Shown: piece by piece, positions 1-6,555 of the stretch
Position numbering within the stretch: position 1 is the stretch's first letter
How the letters are laid out: each line of letters starts with the position of its first letter
Source: a bacterium
Lineage (GTDB): Bacteria > CAIJMQ01 > JAADFP01
Assembly (NCBI GenBank): GCA_027021085.1
Contig: JALUVB010000044.1
Location: 1 to 15,587, forward strand
Length of the DNA stretch: 15,587 bases
Direction of reading: 5' to 3'
Notes under the pieces: model-generated
The model's input: the letters and a program-made list of their open reading frames with translations, nothing else
What the model was told of the DNA's origin: nothing
The model's database searches: none
Translations under genes and position numbers: made by a program

Positions 1-550
1 TACCCCGGGGATAAATATAAATACCAATAGAAGCCAGGTCAGAGAACGGCTTTTCTGGCTTTTCCTGGAATCTTATCACTCTTCCGTTTCCCCCCAATTC
101 CACCACCCCGTAGCTTTTTATCCTTTCCTCTTCTTCCATCCTGAAAAGGCCCACGGTAAAATGCTTTCTCCCGTGTTCCTGAAAAGTTTCATACAGACTC
201 TTCAGGGAAAAATCAAAGAGATTATCCCCGGAAAGAACCAGTACATCATCGGAAGGCTTTATTTTTTCCAGGAAAAACTGAATATCTCTTATTGCTCCCA
301 GGCGGTTCTCCGGGCCGTCGGTTTCATCGCTAAGCACGGATACTTTATTTTCTTCCCCCCACCTTTTGAAAGCAGGATAAAAACGGGCATTGGTAACCAG
401 GTATATCTCATCCACCCCTATCTCTTTCAATTTATCCAACAGGTAATCACAGATACTTCTTTCTCCTACTTTAAGCAATCCCTTGGGAAAATTCAGGGTA
501 AGAGGATAAAGCCGTGTTCCATATCCTGCATTGAGCAAAAGGGCAATCAT
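1..550 (-). CDS. Sugar-phosphate nucleotidyltransferase (NTP_transferase family), 3' end cut by window edge
   Basis: The 183 visible residues are the N-terminal Rossmann-like domain of enzymes that join a nucleoside triphosphate and a sugar 1-phosphate to make an NDP-sugar. Residues 6-24 carry the signature G-x-G-T-R-L-x-P-L-T followed by F-P-K-G-L-L, which binds the nucleotide phosphates. A later S-G-D-N-L-F segment supplies the metal-binding aspartate typical of the family. The ATG at 550 follows the pgi/pmi stop codon by two bases, and an AAGGAG Shine-Dalgarno lies inside the end of that gene, so translation is probably coupled. Being next to a phosphoglucose/phosphomannose isomerase suggests a role in NDP-glucose or GDP-mannose supply, but no phosphomutase is visible. 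The C-terminal part that would separate thymidylyl-, guanylyl- and uridylyltransferases is outside the window, so the substrate stays open. Confidence 0.88.
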   Translation of the reverse strand, partial: MIALLLNAGYGTRLYPLTLNFPKGLLKVGERSICDYLLDKLKEIGVDEIYLVTNARFYPAFKRWGEENKVSVLSDETDGPENRLGAIRDIQFFLEKIKPSDDVLVLSGDNLFDFSLKSLYETFQEHGRKHFTVGLFRMEEEERIKSYGVVELGGNGRVIRFQEKPEKPFSDLASIGIYIYPRG

Positions 551-552
551 TA

Positions 553-1593
553 TCAAACTCCTTTCATCATTGCTTTTAATTTATCAATACTTTTTATCTC
601 GGTAGGATCAACCTGGTTAAGGATTCCCAGGTATAAGCTCACCCAGTCTCCTATGTAGATGAGAGAAAAGATGCGTGCAAGAAGCCCTTCGCCCCGCGAA
701 TAGACTTTTATCACTTTTATTCTTTCCTCGCCTATTACCTTTATAGTGTTTTCTATTCTCTGGCACATGCGGGAATCTTCTTTTTCATCCATGAGTAAAA
801 TAATGGAAAAAACGCTGTTTTCTACTCCCTCCCACCCCATAATCTCGTTATGGTCCAGCTCAGGAAATACGCACCAGTAACAGGGATTTTTTGCGTTCTC
901 ATTTATCTGGGTTTTCCAGCGCATGGCCACACTATAGAAATAATCGGAAGTGGAATAAATAATAGGAATCGAGCCTTTAATTTCCTGGGCAATATTCAGG
1001 GCAAGATTGTAAGGCTCTCCGGGGGAAAACTCCCGGGAAAGCTCTGAGAGCATTTCCTGTGTTTCTTTTACTTCCCCGGAACTACTCCACACACCTAAAG
1101 CATTCAGAGCGGAAAGCAAACTGAAAAAGAGATATCCCAGGGCAGCACGAGGAGGGAATCCGGGAGGGACTTCCAAAAGCGGGAGATTCTCCTCTTCGCA
1201 TAATCTCTTTAGTTCTCCGTCCGAAGAAATTCCTATAACCTGGGATTTCTGCTCTCTTGCTTTATGGAAACTGGATAAAGTCTCTTCTGTGTTGCCCGAA
1301 TAACTGATTAAAAAAGTGAGTGTCTTTTCATCCACCCATTTAGGTATGGTGTAACTGCGATTCACATATATAGGATAAGGGCACTCGTCCCTCAGATAGC
1401 CGGCAAGAATATCTCCGGCAATAGCAGAGCCTCCCAGCCCACTTATCATTATCTTGTTGAAATCCTTGTAAGGGAAAGATGTTATTGTCAGATTGTCTTT
1501 AACCCAGGAAATCTGCCGGGGAAACTCCCTGATGAGCTTTTCCATTCCCTTTTTATCAAAAGAAGCGATTTTATCTTTTATTAAATCGTTCAT
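553..1593 (-). CDS. Bifunctional phosphoglucose/phosphomannose isomerase
   Basis: This 346-residue protein belongs to the small PGI/PMI family (two SIS domains), which interconverts fructose 6-phosphate with glucose 6-phosphate and with mannose 6-phosphate. The first SIS domain has the glycine-rich loop S-G-L-G-G-S-A-I-A-G-D at 51-61 and the phosphate-binding S-Y-S-G-N-T-E-E-T at 97-105. The C-terminal domain has N-E-N-A-K at 231-235 and F-P-E-L-D-H-N-E at 243-250, which hold the family's catalytic Glu and His. The family was characterised in crenarchaea such as Pyrobaculum and is also found in many bacteria; it is far shorter than E. coli-type Pgi (about 550 residues). The ATG at 1593 overlaps the ptsI stop (ATGA) behind a GGAGGG site. 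Placed after EI and before a nucleotidyltransferase, it links glycolysis to NDP-sugar precursors. Confidence 0.93.
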   Translation of the reverse strand: MNDLIKDKIASFDKKGMEKLIREFPRQISWVKDNLTITSFPYKDFNKIMISGLGGSAIAGDILAGYLRDECPYPIYVNRSYTIPKWVDEKTLTFLISYSGNTEETLSSFHKAREQKSQVIGISSDGELKRLCEEENLPLLEVPPGFPPRAALGYLFFSLLSALNALGVWSSSGEVKETQEMLSELSREFSPGEPYNLALNIAQEIKGSIPIIYSTSDYFYSVAMRWKTQINENAKNPCYWCVFPELDHNEIMGWEGVENSVFSIILLMDEKEDSRMCQRIENTIKVIGEERIKVIKVYSRGEGLLARIFSLIYIGDWVSLYLGILNQVDPTEIKSIDKLKAMMKGV

Positions 1594-3338
1594 CTTCCAT
1601 CCCTCCGGAAAAATTTCAGGAAGGGCTGATTAGCTTTTTCCAGAATCTTTTTCACCTCTTCCTGTGTAGAACATTTCAAAACCTTCTCCACCAATTCCTT
1701 GGTCTCTTTGTAAGTTACACTTCTAATTACTTGTTTTACCTGCGGAATAGCCACAGGACCCATACTGAATTGGTCTAATCCCATGCCTAAAAGAAGCTGG
1801 GTATAATGAATATCCCCTGCCATCTCTCCGCACATGGCTACAGGAATACCCATAGAATGCCCGGTATCGATTATATGCTTAAGAAGCCTTAAAATAGCCG
1901 GGTGTGCTGGTTGATAGAGATGAGCAATCTTTTCGTTGCCCCTGTCTGCTGCCATAGCATACTGGATAAGATCGTTGGTGCCCACAGAGAAGAAGGCAAC
2001 TTCATCCGCCAGGAAATCAGAAATAATTGCCGCAGAGGGAGTCTCTATCATTACTCCTACTTCTATATCCCGCGAGAAATCTTTACCCTCTTTCTGCAAT
2101 ATCTCCTTTGCTTCCTGCAGGAAATGATTGGCCTGGCGAAGTTCATTTATAGAGGAAATCATGGGATACATCAGTTTCACGTTTCCCTTCTTTCCCGCCC
2201 TGAGAATCGCCTTTAGCTGGGCAAGGAAAATATCCCTCCGGGCTAAACAAAACCTTATGGCCCTCCACCCCATAAAAGGGTTTATTTCTTTGGGTATTTC
2301 CAGGGGTGAAGCAAACTTATCTCCTCCCAGGTCCAGGGTACGGATAACCACCGGCTCCGGATAAACTTTGCTGGCTACGTAGTGATAAACTTCGAATTGC
2401 TCCTCCTCGGAAGGCAGAACCTCGCGGTTAAGAAAGAGAAATTCTGTACGGAAAAGTCCCACTCCTTCCCCCCCGTAATTTGCCAGGTTTTCCACTTCCT
2501 TGGGCAATTCTATGTTGGCCATAAGCTTGACCCGATGTCCGTCCAGAGTCTCAGCCGGCAAATCTTTAAGTTGGGAAAGCACCTTCTGCAGGTAAACCAT
2601 TCGTCTTTTCTTGCGAGTATAGCTTTTTAACGTTTCACTGGCAGGATTAACAAATACTACACCCTTGTTTCCGTCCACAATGACCAGGTCACCACTCTTT
2701 ACTTTACTGGAAATATCCCCCAGCCCCACCACAGCAGGTATAGCCAGAGCACGCGCCATAATAGCAGTATGAGAAGACCTGCCTCCTACATCTGTGGCAA
2801 ACGCCAGCACTCTATCCCGGTCAAGAGAGGCCGTCTGGGAAGGAGAAAGGTCGTATGATATTACTATGGCTTTCCTTTTCAGGTCAGAGAGACTCTCCTC
2901 CCCCTTACCCAACAGATTTTTCAAGACTCTCCGGGCAACATCCTTGAGGTCTAATGCTCTTCCCCTGAGATATTCATCGGGTATGGAGGAAAAGGAATGT
3001 AAAACCTTTTTGACTACAGTATCAAACGATTTTTCCGCATTCCACTTTTCCTTCTCTATCAACTCAACTGTTCCCTCCACCAGCATAGGATCATCCAGGA
3101 AAAGGAGATGAGCAGAGAATATTTCAGGATAGGTTCCGCCCAGGTCCGCGGCAACCCTCTCCTGTATTTTCCTTAACTCCCTCTTTGTACTCAGGATAGC
3201 ATCAAAGAATTTCTTAACTTCCTGGGGTACCTTTGACTCGCTTATGCGATAAGCAGGGACAGAGATAACTTCGCTTTTTAAAACAAAAGCATCCCCAATT
3301 GCCACACCCGGCGATACAGGAATTCCTTTAAGTTTCAT
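1590..3338 (-). CDS. ptsI: Phosphoenolpyruvate-protein phosphotransferase (PTS enzyme I)
   Basis: Enzyme I takes phosphate from phosphoenolpyruvate onto a histidine and passes it to HPr, the first step of the cytoplasmic PTS relay. At 582 residues it has the usual full length. The N-terminal domain carries the phospho-histidine motif G-G-R-S-S-H-T-A-I-M-A-R with His190 (His189 in E. coli). The C-terminal PEP-binding barrel has G-L-F-R-T-E-F (Arg297), V-I-R-T-L-D-L-G-G-D-K (Arg333), G-T-N-D-L-I-Q-Y near 453-460 and M-C-G-E-M-A-G-D with the acid/base Cys503. All catalytic positions are present, so the enzyme should be active. Its start lies 11 bases inside the end of ptsH, its own partner, and its stop overlaps the pgi/pmi start, as expected for co-translated operon genes. 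Confidence 0.97.
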   Translation of the reverse strand: MKLKGIPVSPGVAIGDAFVLKSEVISVPAYRISESKVPQEVKKFFDAILSTKRELRKIQERVAADLGGTYPEIFSAHLLFLDDPMLVEGTVELIEKEKWNAEKSFDTVVKKVLHSFSSIPDEYLRGRALDLKDVARRVLKNLLGKGEESLSDLKRKAIVISYDLSPSQTASLDRDRVLAFATDVGGRSSHTAIMARALAIPAVVGLGDISSKVKSGDLVIVDGNKGVVFVNPASETLKSYTRKKRRMVYLQKVLSQLKDLPAETLDGHRVKLMANIELPKEVENLANYGGEGVGLFRTEFLFLNREVLPSEEEQFEVYHYVASKVYPEPVVIRTLDLGGDKFASPLEIPKEINPFMGWRAIRFCLARRDIFLAQLKAILRAGKKGNVKLMYPMISSINELRQANHFLQEAKEILQKEGKDFSRDIEVGVMIETPSAAIISDFLADEVAFFSVGTNDLIQYAMAADRGNEKIAHLYQPAHPAILRLLKHIIDTGHSMGIPVAMCGEMAGDIHYTQLLLGMGLDQFSMGPVAIPQVKQVIRSVTYKETKELVEKVLKCSTQEEVKKILEKANQPFLKFFRRDGR

Positions 3339-3591
3339 CTTTTCCCGCCAAAAAGCTCCCCAGTATTTCTATTCCCTTCTCTTCGTCTTCACCATCCACG
3401 ATGAGTTTCACCAAATCACCCTGCTCCGCAGCAAGCATCATAATCTCTAAAATACTCTTCCCATTCACCCTTTCTCCCTCTTTCTCCAGGTACACCTCTG
3501 AATTTAACTTCTGCGAAAGTTTTACAAACTTTGCCGCAGGCCGAGCATGCAGCCCCAGAGGGTTACCCACTCTAATCTCTTTTTCCAGCAT
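3328..3591 (-). CDS. ptsH: Phosphocarrier protein HPr
   Basis: HPr carries phosphate from enzyme I to EIIA proteins. The reading frame is open from a TTG at 3615, but I place the start at the ATG at 3591. It has a GAGGAAGGA ribosome site immediately upstream, gives an ordinary 87-residue length, and puts both landmark residues at canonical numbers: the phospho-acceptor His15 in G-L-H-A-R-P-A-A and the regulatory Ser46 in N-G-K-S-I-L-E-I-M-M-L-A-A. Retention of Ser46 means that regulation by an HPr kinase/phosphorylase is possible, though no such gene is in the window. The gene overlaps ptsI by 11 bases. About 75 bases separate it from the upstream aldolase gene; that gap contains a short GCGG/CCGC hairpin without a clear U-tract, so read-through from the glycolytic genes is likely. 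Confidence 0.95.
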   Translation of the reverse strand: MLEKEIRVGNPLGLHARPAAKFVKLSQKLNSEVYLEKEGERVNGKSILEIMMLAAEQGDLVKLIVDGEDEEKGIEILGSFLAGKDET

Positions 3592-3666
3592 TCCTTCCTC
3601 AAATCTCATCCTCAAGGCAGGCGCAAAAATCCCCTTTTATTATTCACATAGGCGGATTTCCCGCAT

Positions 3667-4623
3667 CTATACTTTTCCGGAACAGCCAAACAGCCGCATT
3701 TTAGCTTTAATTGTCTCCTTGGCAATATCTCTGGCCGGACCGAGAAGCTTTCTTAAATCGTACTTGGGCGGCATTGCTTCTTCACCCAGTTCCAGGGTCT
3801 CTTCCATTTCCGCGATATACTTGTTCCACTTCTCACTCATTATCTCTCTTATAGCTCTTTCAAAAGCCATCCTGATTTGAGTATCAATATTAATCTTTCT
3901 TATTCCCAATTTAACAGCCTGTTTCACTATATCCGGCGGCACACCCGTTCCCCCGTGCATTACCAGGGGAATTCCCACCACATCCTTTACCTCTCTAATC
4001 ACATCCAGCTCAATTATCGGCCTTCCCCGGTAAGGACCGTGCTTTGTACCAAAAGCAATGGCCAGAGCATCCACGCCGGTTTCCTCCACGAACCTTTTAG
4101 CATCGTCAGGCTGGGTAAGCAATGATTTCCTTTCTTCCTGGGTCATAGTATCTGTAACTTCGCCCAGTGTTCCCATTTCTCCTTCCACGGAGATATACCT
4201 GGATTGCTGCCGGGCATATTCTACTACCTTCTTAGTCTCTTCAATATTCTCTTCTATACTGGTTTTAGTCTTGCCATCTGCTTTAAGAGAGCCATCCCGC
4301 ATCACAGAGGTAAATCCCGCTTCCACACACCTTTTACAGGAGAGGAAACTCCTGCCGTGGTCTTCATGAATAACCACCGGGACAGTAGCTTTCCTAGCCA
4401 GGACATTAACTATCCCCATGAGATCATCCAGGGGAGTATAGGTAACTTTACCCGGTTGACCAATTGTAGTCTCGGTAATCTGAACTATGAGAGGTGCTCT
4501 CTCTTCCTCTGCAGCAGAAAATACGGCCTGTGCAGTTTCCATATTAACTACATTAAACGCCCCTACTGCGTACCCTCCTTTTTCTGCATCTTCCAATATT
4601 TCCTTCAATGTTACCAGAGCCAT
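3667..4623 (-). CDS. fba: Class II (zinc) fructose-bisphosphate aldolase family protein
   Basis: The enzyme is expected to split fructose 1,6-bisphosphate into glyceraldehyde 3-phosphate and dihydroxyacetone phosphate, or run in reverse. At 318 residues it has family length. Visible landmarks are catalytic Asp88 and zinc ligand His89 in E-D-H-G, the V-E-G-E-M-G strand at 146-151, His195 in G-T-K-H-G, His223 in M-H-G-G-T-G and the phosphate-binding N-I-D-T at 245-248. Two details are unusual: Arg109 in V-M-R-D-G-S, where relatives normally have a hydrophobic residue, and a loop about ten residues longer than usual at 112-122. A related ketose bisphosphate such as tagatose bisphosphate is a possible alternative substrate. 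Translation starts behind a near-perfect AGAAGGAGGT site. Its position 36 bases after tpiA places both triose-forming enzymes in one transcript. Confidence 0.9.
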   Translation of the reverse strand: MALVTLKEILEDAEKGGYAVGAFNVVNMETAQAVFSAAEEERAPLIVQITETTIGQPGKVTYTPLDDLMGIVNVLARKATVPVVIHEDHGRSFLSCKRCVEAGFTSVMRDGSLKADGKTKTSIEENIEETKKVVEYARQQSRYISVEGEMGTLGEVTDTMTQEERKSLLTQPDDAKRFVEETGVDALAIAFGTKHGPYRGRPIIELDVIREVKDVVGIPLVMHGGTGVPPDIVKQAVKLGIRKINIDTQIRMAFERAIREIMSEKWNKYIAEMEETLELGEEAMPPKYDLRKLLGPARDIAKETIKAKMRLFGCSGKV

Positions 4624-4659
4624 TTTTACCTCCTTCTAATTACTTCCGATAAGTTACTA

Positions 4660-5406
4660 CTAAAATGAAAAATTATATATCCTGATAAAAGAATCCGCCT
4701 TAAGAGAAGCACCACCTACCAAAACCCCGTCAATCTCGTCTTCTCTCATAAGCTCATCCACGTTACCCGGTTTAACACTTCCTCCGTACAGTATACTGAT
4801 TTTCTCTGCCAACTCTCCCACCAACTCGCCAAGTATGCTTCGAATAAAAGAATGCATGTTACCGGCTATATCCGGAGTAGCAGTCCTGCCAGTGCCTATT
4901 GCCCATACCGGCTCATAGGCCACTACCACCTTTTCCTTTCCTTCCCAATTTTTAAGCCCCCCCTTTAACTGCTTTGCAACCACCTCTTCCGCTTTATTTT
5001 CTTCCCTCTCTTCCAAATTTTCTCCCACGCAGAGAATGGGAATAAGCCCGTTTTCACATGCCGCATGGAGTTTGCGATTAATAAATTCATCAGTTTCCTG
5101 AAAGTACTTTCTTCTCTCCGAATGTCCCAGGATTACATACTTACAACCAACCGCCTTTAGCATCAAGGGAGATATTTCCCCGGTAAAAGCCCCCTCCTTT
5201 TCGTAAAACATATTCTGGGCTCCCAGCTGGACAAAACTCCCCTCTAAAACTTTCCCCACGCTTTCCAGGGAAGTAAAAGGCGGGAACAGCACCATCTCCA
5301 CATTATCCCTCTTCGTTATGCCATCCCTTATTTCTGCAGCAAGAAGCTCAGCCTCTCCCCTGGCTTTATACATTTTCCAGTTCCCGGCAATTATAATTTC
5401 TCTCAT
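4660..5406 (-). CDS. tpiA: Triosephosphate isomerase
   Basis: TIM interconverts dihydroxyacetone phosphate and glyceraldehyde 3-phosphate, the products of the aldolase encoded just downstream. The 248-residue chain is standard length and has every catalytic landmark: Asn9 and Lys11 in A-G-N-W-K-M, the electrophile His95 in L-G-H-S-E-R-R, the catalytic base Glu165 in A-Y-E-P-V-W-A-I-G-T-G (which also begins the mobile loop), and the phosphate-gripping Y-G-G-S-V and G-V-L-V-G-G-A-S-L near the C terminus. The ATG overlaps the stop of the EIIA gene in an ATGA arrangement and has an AAGGAG site a few bases upstream. An active housekeeping enzyme is the only reasonable reading. Confidence 0.97.
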   Translation of the reverse strand: MREIIIAGNWKMYKARGEAELLAAEIRDGITKRDNVEMVLFPPFTSLESVGKVLEGSFVQLGAQNMFYEKEGAFTGEISPLMLKAVGCKYVILGHSERRKYFQETDEFINRKLHAACENGLIPILCVGENLEEREENKAEEVVAKQLKGGLKNWEGKEKVVVAYEPVWAIGTGRTATPDIAGNMHSFIRSILGELVGELAEKISILYGGSVKPGNVDELMREDEIDGVLVGGASLKADSFIRIYNFSF

Positions 5407-5876
5407 GCTAACTCCTTATCTTCTCTCTCCTTTATTATTTTCAATATTTCCTCTGGGGTTTCAGCTTTTACAATTCTCTCCCTGAAATTCCTATCCTTGG
5501 AAAACCGGGCTATGCGGGCAAGTGCCTTAAGGTGCTCCGTGGGAGTTCCTTCAGGTCCTAAAAGCAAGAAAAATATATGCACCGGCTTGCCATCCAGGCT
5601 GTCAAAATCCACCCCTTTTTTAGACACTGCTATGGCTAATACAATCTTATCCATTGAAGAGCACTTACCATGCGGAATTCCCACCCCATAACCAACACCG
5701 GTAGAGCCAAGTGCCTCCCTCTTTTTCAAAATGTTTATTATTTCTTTTTTTTGCGCAGCCGTGATGCTTCCTCCCTGCAGCAAAAGCCCTACCAGGAACT
5801 CAAGCGCCTCATCCTTGCCTTTCACCTCCATGTCCACAGATACACATTTTGGATTGATATACTCGGTTAATCTCAT
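5403..5876 (-). CDS. PTS EIIA component, fructose/nitrogen-regulatory (PtsN-like) type
   Basis: This 157-residue single-domain protein is the EIIA-2 fold, which accepts phosphate from HPr on a histidine. The active-site motif is G-V-G-I-P-H-G-K with His69, preceded by the typical R-E-A-L-G-S-T-G-V-G-Y segment and followed by F-F-L-L-L-G-P-E. In transport systems this domain hands phosphate to EIIB; in PtsN it acts as a regulator. No EIIB or EIIC is fused or encoded nearby, and it directly follows hpf, which recalls the proteobacterial hpf-ptsN neighbourhood. A regulatory role is therefore more likely than fructose import, but a distant permease could still use it. The gene overlaps hpf (ATGA) and tpiA (ATGA) and has an AGGAG site seven bases before the ATG. 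Confidence 0.9.
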   Translation of the reverse strand: MRLTEYINPKCVSVDMEVKGKDEALEFLVGLLLQGGSITAAQKKEIINILKKREALGSTGVGYGVGIPHGKCSSMDKIVLAIAVSKKGVDFDSLDGKPVHIFFLLLGPEGTPTEHLKALARIARFSKDRNFRERIVKAETPEEILKIIKEREDKELA

Positions 5877-6202
5877 TTCATTACTCCTAATTCATGTTTT
5901 GCATTTTCCCGGTGATGCTGGGACAATTTCTTCCCTTTAAAACTTTTAAGCTGCCGCATAAGTTTTGCTTTTGTCTCATCCACTGCAGCGTAAAAGTCTT
6001 CTCCCTTTCCCCGCGCATTCAGGAAAGAACCCTTTACGTCCAGGTTCATTTCTACATGCCACATGTACCTCTCTTGCTTCACAATCACCTGGCAATTCAA
6101 AACTTTAGGATAAAGTTTCTCCAGTTTAACAAGTTTTTTGTAAATGTAATCTTCCATTACCGGCGTTAAGTCCACTTTCACACCTGTCAAATTTACATCC
6201 AT
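5873..6202 (-). CDS. hpf: Ribosome hibernation promoting factor, short HPF/YfiA type
   Basis: The 109-residue product matches the single-domain HPF/YfiA family, which binds the decoding centre of the 30S subunit and inactivates or dimerises ribosomes during starvation. The N-terminal G-V-K-V-D-L-T-P-V-M-E-D-Y-I helix start, the K-L-E-K-L-Y-P segment and the central H-V-E-M-N-L-D-V-K-G strand follow the family pattern; a lysine-rich tail follows. No long-HPF C-terminal dimerisation domain is present. An in-frame start at 6238 exists, but the ATG at 6202 is preferred: a GGGAGG site lies about six bases upstream, and the family usually begins immediately before this strand. It is the first protein gene of the PTS/glycolysis block and lies about 115 bases from the tRNA gene. 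Confidence 0.92.
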   Translation of the reverse strand: MDVNLTGVKVDLTPVMEDYIYKKLVKLEKLYPKVLNCQVIVKQERYMWHVEMNLDVKGSFLNARGKGEDFYAAVDETKAKLMRQLKSFKGKKLSQHHRENAKHELGVMK

Positions 6203-6317
6203 ATTTTCCTCCCTCAAAATAGCTGTCTTTGACAACACCGCAAAGCTTGCATTTTCAAATCTCCCTATCTACCATGTTACTTTCTCGCATTTCTCTGTTG
6301 TAGTTTGGTTATAACAG
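6203..6317 (-). promoter_or_regulatory. tRNA-Ala/hpf spacer with two small inverted repeats
   Basis: This 115-base gap should contain the leader, and perhaps the promoter, of the hpf-PTS-glycolysis transcript. Two perfect short inverted repeats lie next to each other: 6224-6234 (TGTC/GACA around three bases) and 6240-6250 (GCAA/TTGC around three bases), upstream of the hpf ribosome site. They could be a small operator or leader hairpins. I found no convincing paired -35/-10 hexamers at normal spacing, so hpf may instead be reached by read-through from the tRNA and hisC. Arms of four bases can arise by chance. Confidence 0.2.
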
Positions 6318-6390
6318 TGGAGCTGGGGGGATTCGAACCCCCGACCTTCTCCACGCCAAGGAGACGCGCTCCCAACTGCGCCACAGCCCC
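6318..6390 (-). tRNA. tRNA-Ala (anticodon GGC)
   Basis: The minus strand folds as a complete cloverleaf. A seven-pair acceptor stem (6384-6390 with 6319-6325) includes the G3-U70 wobble that is the identity element of alanine tRNA. The D stem is GCGC/GCGC (6378-6381 with 6366-6369). The anticodon stem TCTCC/GGAGA closes the seven-base loop at 6353-6359, whose middle triplet is GGC. A five-base variable region and a GGGGG/CCCCC T stem with loop TTCGAAT follow. The discriminator is A (6318). The next bases are CTG, so the CCA tail is not encoded and must be added enzymatically. It lies between hisC and hpf in the same direction; I see no clear promoter or terminator on either side. Confidence 0.96.
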
Positions 6391-6555
6391 AGAAACCTGC
6401 AACCCTGTCGCCTTAAATTCCACACAACCGCAACCCATACTAAGCCCTTATCCCCTACCCAATTTTATATCAAAATCCCCCACCTTTTATAGACCCACAG
6501 GGTTCTAATCACCCTACTGAGTGAACTTCCATTTTACTTTAATAAGAGTGAAAAA

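Noticed and set aside
161-658. Plus-strand reading frame of 165 codons near the left edge
   Set aside because: It lies opposite the nucleotidyltransferase and the 3' end of pgi/pmi, both of which carry clear motifs; it is rich in Phe, Ile and Ser as expected for antisense of purine-rich coding DNA.
3592-3615. TTG-initiated N-terminal extension of HPr
   Set aside because: It would move His15 and Ser46 off their canonical positions, and the ATG at 3591 has a good ribosome site.
3613-3666. Possible terminator between fba and ptsH (GCGG/CCGC stem at 3652-3664)
   Set aside because: The stem is only four pairs and no uninterrupted U-run follows on the minus strand, so it does not meet the pattern of an intrinsic terminator.
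3401-3880. Plus-strand reading frame of 159 codons opposite ptsH and fba
   Set aside because: It crosses two well-supported minus-strand genes and their spacer and has no recognisable domain.
6305-6508. Plus-strand reading frame of 67 codons containing the motif G-G-F-E-P-P-T-F
   Set aside because: It is the well-known false protein made by reading the antisense of a tRNA gene; the tRNA-Ala on the minus strand explains it.
6490-6512. AGGGT/ACCCT hairpin downstream of hisC as a terminator
   Set aside because: It has a five-pair stem with a seven-base loop and no following U-tract; chance occurrence is likely.
6519-6553. Repeated GAGTGAA heptamer after hisC as an operator
   Set aside because: There are only two copies in AT-rich spacer DNA, downstream of a gene rather than in a promoter.
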